From the NCBI GenBank assembly GCA_018985225.1, contig JADGIF010000065.1, positions 1 to 23,829 of the forward strand: a stretch of DNA of 23,829 nt, given 5' to 3'. This document shows positions 1 to 8,932 of the stretch, piece after piece (within the stretch, counting starts at the first letter, position 1; each line of letters begins with the position of its first letter). Source of the stretch: Amoeboradix gromovi (Eukaryota > Sanchytriomycota > Sanchytriomycetes > Sanchytriales > Sanchytriaceae). The notes under the pieces were generated by a model. That model ran no database searches, had not been told where the DNA came from, and saw nothing but the letters and a program-made list of their open reading frames with translations. The position numbers were made by a program, and so were the translations under genes.

Positions 1-167
1 CATATATTTGAACGAGATGCAGGGTGTTCTACTTTTATTTTGAAGAGGGGATTGAAGGTAATGAAAGAAAATTGGTATAATAGAAGATCTTTTATTAATG
101 ATAGCATTTCCTCTCTATGGAGCACGTTTAAAAACGAGTTAGTCTAGTTTTTATATTTGGTGTACCA
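1..167. mobile_element. right end of a short inverted-repeat transposon (MITE-like), cut by the window edge
   Basis: Positions 35-167 align closely with 21405-21534: both share a GAGGGG block, ATGAAAGAAAATTGGT, TTTTATTAAT, TATGGAGCAC and the terminal AGTTTTTATATTTGGTGT. The end reads TTGGTGTACCA followed by TA at 168-169. Read inward on the other strand this is TGGTACACC then AAATATAAAAACTAGACTAA, the same terminus as the other copies here. No transposase frame is conserved between the two copies, so this looks like a non-autonomous element. The left end lies outside the window. Confidence 0.7.
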
Positions 168-560
168 TATGACGACGACTATGTTTAGAGTGGCTAAAAA
201 CAAGCTAACCAACCACGTCGATTGTGTTTATCAAGTATGTATTGATTGCAAGATTAAGTAGCATCCTGTCAATATAATAAATGCTCTGAAATAAATCTCT
301 TATTTTGATCTTATCGGACCTATTGTTCTAATATAATAAGTAGTTTATGTTTGGTGTCTCGAGTTCAACGAACCTAATGTGATAAAGCTGGTAACAACTC
401 AAGTGCTACCTCAATGGTGAAATATATGGACACAAAAAGATCGCATAAACATGAATATTGCTCTGTAGCAGTTGATGATGCTAACGTTACTTTGGGTTTT
501 AAGAATTTACCAGTTGGTTGATGACTCAACGAGATTTGGCATAGTAGTCATTTCTCTAAT
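168..560 (+). pseudogene. decayed retroelement integrase-like remnant
   Basis: Between the element end and the FHA gene, the frame beginning at 169 reads as protein for 30 codons before a TAG at 259. It contains CVYQVCIDCK, a C-x2-C-x-K arrangement like the end of a retroviral-type integrase zinc finger. The same frame continues past that stop to DLIGPI at 307, a typical start of the integrase catalytic core (first catalytic Asp). Further on it reads VDDSTRFGIVV near 520. At least seven in-frame stops interrupt it, so it cannot be functional. The Ty3/gypsy-like reading is inference from these short motifs only. It could instead be chance in AT-rich DNA. Confidence 0.3.
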
Positions 561-613
561 TGAGGTTCTGAGCAACAGATACTAAAAGAAACCAGCTCTT
601 TGCATTGTGGCTC

Positions 614-1405
614 ATGGAAATCGAAATTTTATTAATTCCTCAAACTAACAAGTTCCTTGGTACTAAATCAGTTATTTTAATAGAGAATAAGGAAAAGGTT
701 TTAGGCCGCGCTGGAAGCAAGGTAGATATCACGTTCAATTCAAAAGTCATAAGTCGACGACATGCTGTTTTTATTAGTAAAAACAAAAAACTGTTCTTGA
801 AGGACGCTGGAAGCAGTAGCGGAACATTTGTTAATAGCAGCAGGCTGTCAAGTATCGGTAAGGAATCTGAATATATGGAAATAAAAGATGGCGATGTCAT
901 TCAATTTGGTGAGACATTTCAACAAGCGGAAATACTTCATCCTTGCGTTCAATGCAAGATTTATTTAGCCAAGTCTTTCAATGGCGATTTAATAGGGCCA
1001 GAAACAGCAGAAGATATAGAGCAAGAATATCAAGAATTATGTAAAAGGTTGGACGAAAAGTCCAATATCTTGGGTATTTTGGAGGGTAGAAGAAACAGAA
1101 AAACTGGAAGTATCAGGCCTGTTGGAGCAGAAGAGTATAAGAGACTCCATAACAAATATTCCCTTCACCCTCTGATAACTGATACAGATATGGCTCTATT
1201 TGGTTTAATTGACGAGATTCTAAGTGAATACACAGAAGCACAAAAAACTACAATGACTTACTTGTTAGAAAAGATAGCAACAGAACAAGCTGATTCTCAA
1301 GCATCGATGTTTAGACGGCCAAGTGAAATACCGATATATGCGGGTGAGACTGAAGAAAAACCAGCTCAAAGATCTACTGATCTAAAACTAGGGCCAATAT
1401 TTTAA
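614..1405 (+). CDS. FHA-domain protein
   Basis: 263 aa from ATG 614; an in-frame TTG lies 9 bp upstream but is not a plausible eukaryotic start. The first ~115 residues form a forkhead-associated domain, a phosphothreonine-binding fold. LGR is at 30-32, SRRH at 47-50 and GSSSGTFVN at 66-74, with GDVIQFG closing the sheet. These are the conserved Gly-Arg, Ser-x2-His and Asn of the family. The GSSSGT and KDGD style resembles the FHA domains of Far9/Far10/SLMAP and Dma proteins. No RING finger, coiled-coil tail or C-terminal membrane anchor is visible in the remaining 150 residues, so a specific assignment is not justified. The C-terminal half is charged and largely helical in composition. It probably acts in a phosphorylation-dependent complex, but the partner is unknown. 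Confidence 0.85.
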   Translation: MEIEILLIPQTNKFLGTKSVILIENKEKVLGRAGSKVDITFNSKVISRRHAVFISKNKKLFLKDAGSSSGTFVNSSRLSSIGKESEYMEIKDGDVIQFGETFQQAEILHPCVQCKIYLAKSFNGDLIGPETAEDIEQEYQELCKRLDEKSNILGILEGRRNRKTGSIRPVGAEEYKRLHNKYSLHPLITDTDMALFGLIDEILSEYTEAQKTTMTYLLEKIATEQADSQASMFRRPSEIPIYAGETEEKPAQRSTDLKLGPIF

Positions 1406-1510
1406 TAAAACTTTTTGATTATGTTCACAGTATCATATCAAAGACTCTTCCATTTTTATGCGCGTAAAGTTGTAATATATTAAGATTTTAAGGGGTCCGT
1501 TTCATTTACT

Positions 1511-2266
1511 ATGGCAGAAAGAGAAATAGTATGTGGAAGCATTGCTGGAATATGTGCGAAATTGGCAGAGCATCCGCTAGATACAATAAAGACCAGGCAG
1601 CAAACTACTGGTGAGACTATATTTAAAATTGGACATGATTTAGTTGGAGAACATTGGAAATCCATTTATAAAGGTGTAAGTTTACCTTTGTTTGGTTCTG
1701 TAATCGAAAACGCATCTCTTTTTGGACTTTACAAATTTGCTTTTAATTACACTGACAACTCTATTATCTCTGGCGGGTTTTCAGGATTTACAACTTCGTT
1801 TCTACTGACTCCAATTGAGCTGGTTAAAGTAAGGTGCCAGGTCAATACCCTGCACTATCACACATACGATGCCTTTAATATACTTAAAGAAGTGCATAGA
1901 CAAGGTATCTGGTATCATGGCCATGTTGCTACTTGCACAAAAGAGACTCTAGGAGGAATAGTATGGTTCGGGACCTATTACGCCTATATAAATTCGATAA
2001 AAAGCCCCTCAACTTCACACTACTTCTTTGGTGGGTGTTTAGCTGGTATTTCATATAATTTACTTTTGTATCCTGTTGATGTTCTGAAATCAAAAAGACA
2101 AGCTTCCGGACTGCCGATGGGCTCTATAATTAAGCAAATGGTTGAATCTAGGTTTAAAATATTCAATGGATTGTCAATGTCGCTGATAAAGTCTATCCCT
2201 TCATCTGGAATCACATTTCTTGTTTATGAATATGCGAGTTATTATTATGACGCCTTAAATAAATGA
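1511..2266 (+). CDS. mitochondrial carrier family (SLC25) protein, ornithine/basic amino acid carrier-like
   Basis: 251 aa with three tandem ~80-residue repeats, each with the carrier signature Px[DE]xx[KR]: PLDTIK at 22-27, PIELVK at 101-106 and PVDVLK at 188-193. Six membrane helices are expected, in the inner mitochondrial membrane. The opening GSIAGICAKLAEHPLDT is most like Ort1/Arg11 ornithine carriers, which open with a GSxAGxxGK block before PFDTVK. The acylcarnitine carriers are the next best match. It is shorter than the usual 290-300 residues, with compact matrix loops. It stops in TGA. The substrate is inferred from the first repeat only. The start is the first ATG after an upstream stop and precedes helix 1 directly. 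Confidence 0.85.
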   Translation: MAEREIVCGSIAGICAKLAEHPLDTIKTRQQTTGETIFKIGHDLVGEHWKSIYKGVSLPLFGSVIENASLFGLYKFAFNYTDNSIISGGFSGFTTSFLLTPIELVKVRCQVNTLHYHTYDAFNILKEVHRQGIWYHGHVATCTKETLGGIVWFGTYYAYINSIKSPSTSHYFFGGCLAGISYNLLLYPVDVLKSKRQASGLPMGSIIKQMVESRFKIFNGLSMSLIKSIPSSGITFLVYEYASYYYDALNK

Positions 2267-2324
2267 TATATTTTAGCTAATTCAAAACTTTTAATATCCT
2301 TGTCAATAAAGGGCCAAACACAAT

Positions 2325-4332
2325 ATGCAGCATCAATTAATCGACGCAAAGCATAGCTACCACCCAGCAGTCTTTGAAAATAAACCCTATTCTTTATTGA
2401 GTATTGTTGGAAGCCAGAGTAGTGGTAAATCTACCTTATTGAATGAAATGTTTAATTTACAATTTGATGTTATGCAAGCAACTAGAAAGCAAACTACAAA
2501 AGGTGTTGTACTTGATAAGTATATGAATGATGAAAAGCAAGTCATAGTCTGTGACGTCGAAGGAAGCGATGGTAGAGAACATGGTGAAGAGCAAAAAACC
2601 GAAAGATTGTTACTGTTGTTTGCCCTGTCAGTCTCTGATATTTTGTTGTTTAATCTCTTTGAAAACTCGGTAGGTTTATACCATGGTGCCAACATGGGAC
2701 TAATGAGAATGGTTCTTGAAATATATTACGAAATATTTATTGAACATCACCAAAATGAAAAAATTAAGAAGAAGACTCTACTATTCGTCGTTCGCGACTA
2801 CACTAATACTACCCCTGTGGAAGAAATGCGCAACATACTCTACAACGATATTGCAACTATTTGGTCTAATTTGACTGATAAGAACGTTGATTTATATTTC
2901 GATGTCAACATTCATGCTTTACCCCATTTTAAACTTCAAAAGCTAGAGTTCCAGGATTCCGTCAAGTCCCTCAAGAATAATATCATATCGCTACAATATA
3001 AAGACGAGCTGAGGGTTCATAGTGACTCTTTGAACGACTACATGAGTCGCATTTGGGAGCTAATCACGACCAATAAAGAGTTAGATGTCCCCACGCAAAT
3101 GGAGTTAGTGATGAAGTATAGGGTTCAAAGACTTGGCCAAGAGTGTTTAGACTCATTCCAAATAAACGTGCAACAACTAAAAGCACCTAGTTCATTCGAT
3201 GTCAACAATATGAATCATTTTATCATGAAATCCGACGAATTAGCCAATAAGGCATTTTGTGATTTCAAGTCTATCACTAAACGTGTTTCTATTGACATTT
3301 CTGATGTTTATCTGAACATTAAACAGGAGCTACATTTAAAGATTTTAGAGCATCTGAATTTAAGTACATGGTTTACCAAAATGGTTTCTGAGACTGAGGG
3401 CTGTTCTACTGTTCAGGATTTAATTAAATCAGTTGATACCATTAAAATGGCATATGACGCCTTAATTCCAGTCACTTCGGTATTAGATGCCAGGCATGTG
3501 TATTCCAAATTTAATGATGCACTGAAGAAAGCTAGTCATGCCGCTCATTCGTTGATTCTGGATGATATGGATTTGAACAAGGATTGGCGCTTTATTCTAA
3601 AGTTAAATGTTCAGGACGAATTCAATTCTAGTTTAAATAAAACCTGGGATGCATACAAATCAAACCTATTTGATTCTGGTATTTTAGACTAACTTAGAAT
3701 ACTCTCTACCAATGGATGCTGTTGTTCATCATTTTACTGTCCTGATTCGTAAAATCATCAACTCTTGTTTTACAACCACAGCTATTTTACAATACTTGAG
3801 ACAAACATTGGAGGATGGGTTGCTTTATATCCACAATACACCTCGTATTTATCAAAACAACGATGAGCTACTGCAGGAATTCTCAACTCAACTAGATTTG
3901 TTAAAGTCGCTGTTTAACAAGCTAAAAAAGCCTTCAACCTTACCCAGTTCTAGTATAGCTGTACCAGACGAAATTATGTCATTAGTTCCCTTATACTTAC
4001 CGGAATTAAGTGATGTTGGGTGGACTGAACTAAAGAAAAATGCAGATATTTTGTATATCGATCATCAGCGCAGGATCATGCAGAATAATCAGAAGATCCC
4101 GAAATACATATATTTTATACTTCTGTTGCTGGGATGGAACGAGCTGATGATGGTTATCAGCAACCCAATTTATTTAGTTTTGATGAGTTTTATTGGGATA
4201 TCTGTGATTGTTACCATTCAATTGGGTATGATGCCAATTGCTCAACACATGATTATGGAGGGGTTAACTAAGGCCGTTGAGTTTGTCAAAGACAAAGTGT
4301 ACGAAAAGGCTAATAAAAATAAACAAGACTAG
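2325..4332 (+). CDS. SEY1: Sey1/atlastin-like dynamin GTPase for homotypic ER fusion, two exons
   Basis: Exons 2325-3678 and 3698-4332 encode 662 aa. The N-terminus QLIDAKHSYHP matches the Sey1 QLID opening, so the gene is complete at the 5' end. The GTPase domain has P-loop GSQSSGKST (30-38), RKQTTKG (switch I region), DVEGSDG (G3) and VVRD (the G4 RD motif of the family). A helical middle domain follows. A two-pass membrane hairpin at about 587-626 is followed by an amphipathic tail. Family function: tubular ER fusion. The reading frame is broken between SNLFDS and MDAVVHH. Removing 19 nt (3679-3697) joins them through a split GAA codon. At 662 residues it is shorter than yeast Sey1 (776). 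A sequencing frameshift is the alternative, but two other genes show the same break of the same length. It ends in TAG. Confidence 0.93.
3679..3697 (+). other. 19-nt spliceosomal intron in SEY1
   Basis: The sequence is GTATTTTAGACTAACTTAG. It has a GTAT donor, a GACTAAC stretch resembling the fungal branch site (CTAAC) and a TTAG acceptor. It lies in phase 1 (G|AA). If retained it gives a stop 12 nt in (TAA), ending the protein before its middle-domain end and membrane hairpin. Confidence 0.82.
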
Positions 4333-4390
4333 TAAACAGCTTTCTTAAATACAGTTCAATGCTATGTACCTTGAGTGTTTTATTAATATA

Positions 4391-5849
4391 TCATATCTGA
4401 CTGGCCATGCTTAAATAATCATATGCTATCTCTGATATGGCTTCTTTAGCATATTTCTTGCTGCAAAACGTTCGGCTACGTGGATCTTTAAACTTTTGAT
4501 TGCCCACTATAACCAACTGTTCATACAGCGTGCTGCCATGGTGTGGACAAACTGATTCAATGGTTTGGTACTCCGGAAACGATATACCTTTCGAACTGCA
4601 ATACTCTACATAAGCATAAGCTACCATTTAGTAGACTGGCGTACTTCATACGTTCTTGCCTTTTAGCACCCAGTTCATTTTCAAACTCATTGTCCAAATC
4701 GATTGCATCTACACTTTCAATTTCAAAGCCAACTCGCTGCAAATATGACATCACCTTTAAAGATAAAGACCTCTTGGCTTCCTCTAGGGTAGGAAACCTA
4801 AAAGAAGAATAAAACTCAGTGAATCCGATTACGATTTTTAAATTTATTTGCGAAACTTGGTTTACAGTCTCTGTGATCGGCTCTATGACCAACTCGTCTA
4901 AATTCCTCTTTTTCAATAAATTTTCCAACCTTTGAAATGGAGGAATGCTACAAAAGGAAGGATCGTTGTAAAGCTTTTGATAGCCAAGCTCAAATAGCTG
5001 AAGCTCGCACTCCTCTTTTGTATTGGTAGTATTCTCAGATGAAATGGAGACAAGCAAATCACCAAATATTGACAAAGATCCAGAGTATCCTTTATTAATT
5101 TTTCGAACCTCTACTGAATGCAATAAGCCATGTTGATTTATTAAGTCAAAGAACAGCTGGTCTTTCCTTGTAACTTTTAGTTGGGCTTTGGGTTGGATAA
5201 CCTGGACTGCTGGTTTTTTTGATACCCAAGAATTGACAAGTGTTAGTTTGTACTCTTGATTTAACTTAATAAAATTTTGCATTTGTGTTTCACTGAATTC
5301 AAAAACATCTTGGTGCACGCCTTTAATTTGTACTTTGTAAACAGGCCTTAGGATTTGTAAAGCTGTTAGAATTACAAGCCATAATAAATGGTCTTCGAAA
5401 AAGCAAAAAAGCTTAAACGATTCTACAGTATAAAGTCCCTTCATTTTGCTAGCTAGTTGTAAAATTTTATCACTAAAAGCAGGTTGGACACCAAATGCAG
5501 GAACAAGTTGTATTGTCAAGTCTTTCAAAAGATTTATAACAGGGCTATCATTTGCGTATTTCAAGCAGCCCAAAATAACAACTTGGTCAACATAGGATTT
5601 AGACAGCAAGATATAATCACTTAAAAGGCTTTCGACATCTGCAGTTACGTTAAAATGAACCTTGTTATTCAGCTGAAATTGTTCGTAATTGCGGCAAGTA
5701 AAAACTAAATCATAGGCGGCAGTATCAATGGGATTAGAGCCCGCAAAACTAATGGAGCATGTTATTGCATTTTCATAAACAATTAACGGAAAGTTAAAGG
5801 GTTCTAGATTCAAAATCAAAAATGGCTTTTTAACAGACGCTTCCCTCAT
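4391..5849 (-). CDS. protein with three tandem double-stranded-RNA-binding-like domains and a possible PIN/NYN-like N-terminus, two exons
   Basis: Exons 4625-5849 and 4391-4605 (read right to left) encode 479 aa. The C-terminal domain (about 398-475) is a clear dsRBD: YASLLNEYC with PEY, a central sheet, then the helix SKKYAKEAISEIAYDYL. Two more dsRBD-like units precede it: about 230-300 (DLINQHGLLHSVEV...KEECELQLFELGYQKL) and about 305-385 (RLENLLKKRNLDEL...SSFRFPTLEEAKRSLSLKVMSYL). The first 200 residues alternate strands and helices and contain VVILGCLKYANDSPVINLL, loosely like the late half of an NYN/PIN nuclease fold. That part is low-confidence, and no acidic active site is certain. 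The SLLNE core of the last dsRBD is only intact if the 19-nt intron is spliced. The start is 43 bp from the divergent neighbour's ATG. It ends in TGA. I do not recognise a named orthologue. Confidence 0.8.
4606..4624 (-). other. 19-nt intron in the dsRBD-protein gene
   Basis: On the minus strand it reads GTAGCTTATGCTTATGTAG. Splicing joins ...SLLN to EYCSSKG through a split GAG codon and rebuilds the first helix of a dsRBD (LLNEYC). Competing choices that also fix the frame are a 31-nt intron starting at GTATGAAG and a 16-nt one starting at GTCTACT. Both would delete or alter the conserved SLLN core, so the 19-nt choice is preferred. The branch site is not obvious. Confidence 0.78.
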
Positions 5850-5892
5850 ATGTTGGAGATTGCACGGAGTTGATTTTTTGTTAACATTTATT

Positions 5893-6297
5893 ATGTATAG
5901 TTCTCACGCGTTGAAATTGATGGAAAAGTACACCAACAAAGATAATAGAAAAGTTAAAAAGCTATCCAAGAAGGGGGGTGCAAAAGAAATTGTTGAGAAT
6001 TCAAAACTGGGCAAACAGATATTTTTTGGGAAAAAGTTAAACACTTTAGGACTAGGACAAATTGACGATGAAAGCTTTGATTTTCTAGCCGATGCTTTGC
6101 GCAAAAAAGATGCAAACCCGTTGTATGGAAAGTTCGTAAAGCATGATGAATCATTGAAAAATATACCATCCATTGAAAAGTTAGAAGAGTTTTCTTATCT
6201 TAGTGGCAAGGGAGGGGTATGCAAAAGCAGCGCGAAACTTCTAAGAATGGAGGCACTTTATGCCAAAGACAAGGCAGAGGAAGAAACCAAAAAGTAA
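5893..6297 (+). CDS. small basic conserved-looking protein of unknown function
   Basis: 134 aa from ATG 5893; the open frame extends upstream only to a TTG. The N-terminal third is very lysine-rich (NRKVKKLSKKGGAK). A mixed-charge middle (ESFDFLADALRKK) and a lysine/glutamate tail follow. No membrane segment, signal peptide or zinc motif is seen. The composition suggests a nucleic-acid- or ribosome-associated protein, but I recognise no family. It is divergently transcribed from the dsRBD gene, with start codons only 43 bp apart. It converges on the mitochondrial S6 gene, with 19 bp between the stops. Codon use is like its neighbours, which supports a real gene. Confidence 0.65.
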   Translation: MYSSHALKLMEKYTNKDNRKVKKLSKKGGAKEIVENSKLGKQIFFGKKLNTLGLGQIDDESFDFLADALRKKDANPLYGKFVKHDESLKNIPSIEKLEEFSYLSGKGGVCKSSAKLLRMEALYAKDKAEEETKK

Positions 6298-6316
6298 ACT
6301 ATTGTATAAAGCAAAT

Positions 6317-6643
6317 TTACTGAGGACTTACAGTGTCTTCAAACTTACTGGCTAATTTAATGATATTATGTCTAATTACTCTTGGATCCAAATCAAGTTG
6401 ATTCTTCAAATCTGGAAGCTCATTCGGGTTTATGTCAAAGGTCATTGCCCAATAGAAACCATGCTGGTAAGCCTGTTGATGAGATCGCATAGTATAAGGG
6501 AGTTCTCTAGTCCTCAAATCATCCAGTTTCCTAACAACTCCTTTCTTTTTTATTACTTGGGTTGCCAAGTTCTTAATCAATGAAGCGATCTTAGATTTGT
6601 CTATGTTTATCTTTGAAATAACCAGTAATTCATACAATGGCAT
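6317..6643 (-). CDS. MRP17: mitochondrial small-subunit ribosomal protein bS6m
   Basis: 108 aa, near the usual length for the S6 family. The N-terminus MPLYELLVISK is the classic S6 first strand (M-x-Y-E). The rest follows the S6 layout: helix, then GVVRKLDDLRTRELPYTM (the strand with the G-x-V and R-x-L-A/P-Y block), YWAMTFDINP, and the final helix DLKNQLDLDPRVIRHNIIKL (L-x-x-D-x-x-V-x-R). It is the fungal Mrp17-type mitochondrial protein, binding the platform of the small mitoribosomal subunit. The function in translation is established for the family. The start is the first possible ATG and matches the family start exactly. The gene symbol is by analogy with yeast. Confidence 0.93.
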   Translation of the reverse strand: MPLYELLVISKINIDKSKIASLIKNLATQVIKKKGVVRKLDDLRTRELPYTMRSHQQAYQHGFYWAMTFDINPNELPDLKNQLDLDPRVIRHNIIKLASKFEDTVSPQ

Positions 6644-7057
6644 ATTGTTTCCTCCTTATATGGGACAGATTTTGCGAAAATGTCGGCAACTAGGACTACA
6701 AATAAATCCTTCGAGACACTAACATAATAACAACCCATTCACTTCCTCTACTTCGAGCTTCGTTTTTCGTGCGAAGTCAAACAACTATACAAGTCTTTTT
6801 TTATTTTCATAGCAACGATGTTATCCCTGTCAAAGATTAGGATTCCTTGTTAAAGCGTCCAGTATTATTAAGCTTCTTTTACGTACTTCTACAAACCTGT
6901 TGAGATGAATCTTCGAATAATCTCCTAGTAAATGGCTTATCTTTTATCTTGCAGTTGATCTTCTCACTCTCTAACCATTGTAGCACAAGATAGGAGCATA
7001 AAAAAGACTAAAAACAAAGCTATTTGAGCATTACTTTTTACTGTTGCTTCTATCAAA
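6644..7057. promoter_or_regulatory. divergent intergenic region between bS6m and NOP14
   Basis: 414 bp with no coding-like frame that I could support. It should hold both promoters. A short imperfect inverted repeat (ACTTCGAGC ... GCGAAGT, loop about 12) lies at 6752-6779. No recognisable RNA gene or repeat is seen. Confidence 0.35.
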
Positions 7058-8923
7058 ATGATTGTAATTAAAATATTTGGTGTCAATCCACTCGATAAAA
7101 ACACCCGCAAGGGCGTACGTCCAGTCATAATTGGGACCATTTTCCCGAATTCTGTCCTAAAGAGGATAACACAAGGGAACTGGATGACATCACCATTTGA
7201 TCGAATAACAACATCGTCTTCTAAAAACAGGCGAAAAACTTTGGAACGGAACTTAGAACTTAAAGGCAAAAAATCTAAAATCAAAGACAGAAGAGACAAA
7301 AGAAAATTTGGCCATCTTACAAACTCAACCGGTTTAACTCATGGCGGAAAGCCTTTAGACTTTGACAACATGGAAGATGTGAATTCTGAATCAGATGATG
7401 AAATGATAGATTTGAATGATCCGAATGTTCAAAGAAAAGAGACATTGAACGAGATCATCGCAAAATACAAGTTAGAAAGACAAAAAAAGCAACTTGAAAA
7501 AAGATTGCTAACTACTGCGGTTAAAAGGCTCGACGAAGAATTCAAAGAGGTTAAGCGCTATGTTAAAAATGCTGAATTTGTTGAAATATTACCAGATGAC
7601 TATGATTTAAACTTGCACAGGCTTACAGGTGATAAACGGGCAATGGCTGTTGAGCGTACCAAGTCAGTTGCAGAATTAATGATACAAGAAGCAGAAAAAA
7701 TTAAGTCTAGTAGCCTGGAAAACCCTGCAGACTCAGTAGCTGTTGGCGCTCCCATGCCCGAGAGCTTAGAAGGAATAGAACTCACCTACTCTAGTAATTA
7801 TACTGGCACTATAACAGGGCCTACCGAAAAGTCTGTATTTAATGTTGAAGAATCGGGCAAGCTGTCCTCCGATTCAGATACTAGTAGTTTGGAGTCTTTT
7901 CAAATGGCTGAAAATGCTCCAGATCTGGGCGACGGCTTCCCAAGCTCATTCAAATCTTTCTCTAAGATCATTAGTTCATCCGACAATCCTTCTCTTTACA
8001 TACGCAAGTGCAGAGTACTCTACTACACTTCCCCAGAACATCTGAAGCAATTGTTAGACTATTTACTGTGTCTAGTAGCATATAATCAAGATATTGTACC
8101 TTTGATAGACTCAGTTTATCCTCATTTATTCAGTCTAGTGTATGACTACAAATTGGATGCAAGCAAAAGACTACTAGTTATATTTAAGCAGCTTTTAGCT
8201 AAAAATGGCACCATCTCATCTTTGCTATCAAACAACGCGCTGATGTTGTTTAAATTTTGTACAAAAGTGTACAGTAGAGATTCTACGGTTGTAAGTAGTA
8301 TACTTTCAGTTTTGAGTCAATACCTGCGTTCATCCGTAGAAAGCAAGCTGTGCGTAGAGCAGGGTGTAAAAGCGGTTACCTTGATATCAAATTATTGTAA
8401 TTCAAACTTTGTTTACTGCCCTGAAATATATGTGTTTGGATTGAGATTTTTTAAAACTTTGCATGGACTAAGTTCTGCAGCTACAAGTGCACTATCGTGC
8501 TTTCATTTTGTTTCCATTTCAGAGTATGAGCCGAGTATTATAAGGCTATTCTCAAACATTCCGTTGGAGCATCCTTGTCGCGAGTTGTACTATTCTATTC
8601 TTCCAGAATTCAGAGAAAGACTGGACGTATCTTTAAAGCAAACACTAAATTTACAATCTCACAAAAAAGAGATGATGAAAATGCAAATACCTGTGTTTGG
8701 AGAGATGAGTAAAACTAAATCCGACACAATTAAGTTGAAGAAACGTTTGAGGAATGAAGGAAAGAGTCTTTTGAGAAACATACGAGCTGATCAACGTTGC
8801 ATTACTGGAAAGAAAGTTGCTGATATAAAGAGAAAAGACAAGGAATACGCTAAGTATATTAATAAGCTGACAGGTGACTTGGCACATGAAAATGGGGAGC
8901 ACAGAAGAAGCACAAATGAATAA
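7058..8923 (+). CDS. NOP14: Nop14, 90S pre-ribosome / U3 snoRNP-associated nucleolar protein
   Basis: 621 aa (yeast Nop14 is 810). An NPLD block at 10-13 corresponds to the family's NPF[DE] element. It is followed by the basic stretch NRRKTLERNLELKGKK...DRR (family: RRKTL...DRR) and TGLTHGGKPL (family: LTH.GQ/KPL). Next come an acidic patch and the ETLNEIIAKYKLERQKKQ helix. The C-terminus (KLKKRLRNEGKSLLRNIRADQR... and KDKEYAKYINKL) is the conserved Nop14 tail that contacts Emg1/Noc4 in family members. Role: 18S rRNA maturation in the nucleolus. The N-terminus before NPLD is only nine residues against ~40-60 in relatives, so a short upstream exon could be missing. It overlaps no neighbour but ends 9 bp from the next convergent gene. 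Confidence 0.88.
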   Translation: MIVIKIFGVNPLDKNTRKGVRPVIIGTIFPNSVLKRITQGNWMTSPFDRITTSSSKNRRKTLERNLELKGKKSKIKDRRDKRKFGHLTNSTGLTHGGKPLDFDNMEDVNSESDDEMIDLNDPNVQRKETLNEIIAKYKLERQKKQLEKRLLTTAVKRLDEEFKEVKRYVKNAEFVEILPDDYDLNLHRLTGDKRAMAVERTKSVAELMIQEAEKIKSSSLENPADSVAVGAPMPESLEGIELTYSSNYTGTITGPTEKSVFNVEESGKLSSDSDTSSLESFQMAENAPDLGDGFPSSFKSFSKIISSSDNPSLYIRKCRVLYYTSPEHLKQLLDYLLCLVAYNQDIVPLIDSVYPHLFSLVYDYKLDASKRLLVIFKQLLAKNGTISSLLSNNALMLFKFCTKVYSRDSTVVSSILSVLSQYLRSSVESKLCVEQGVKAVTLISNYCNSNFVYCPEIYVFGLRFFKTLHGLSSAATSALSCFHFVSISEYEPSIIRLFSNIPLEHPCRELYYSILPEFRERLDVSLKQTLNLQSHKKEMMKMQIPVFGEMSKTKSDTIKLKKRLRNEGKSLLRNIRADQRCITGKKVADIKRKDKEYAKYINKLTGDLAHENGEHRRSTNE

Positions 8924-8932
8924 TAAACAATT

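Noticed and set aside
605-613. Upstream extension of the FHA gene from a TTG codon
   Set aside because: TTG is not a normal start for a eukaryotic nuclear gene and the ATG at 614 leaves the FHA domain intact.
4594-4624. Alternative 16-nt and 31-nt introns in the dsRBD gene
   Set aside because: Both restore the frame but remove or alter the SLLNE core of the dsRBD, while the 19-nt choice keeps it.
5860-5892. Longer N-terminus for the small basic protein starting at TTG 5860
   Set aside because: It requires a non-ATG start and would leave only about 10 bp to the divergent gene's start codon.
6964-7299. 111-codon minus-strand frame overlapping the start of NOP14
   Set aside because: It is antisense to the conserved NOP14 N-terminus and its hydrophobic content follows from the complement of Lys/Glu-rich codons.
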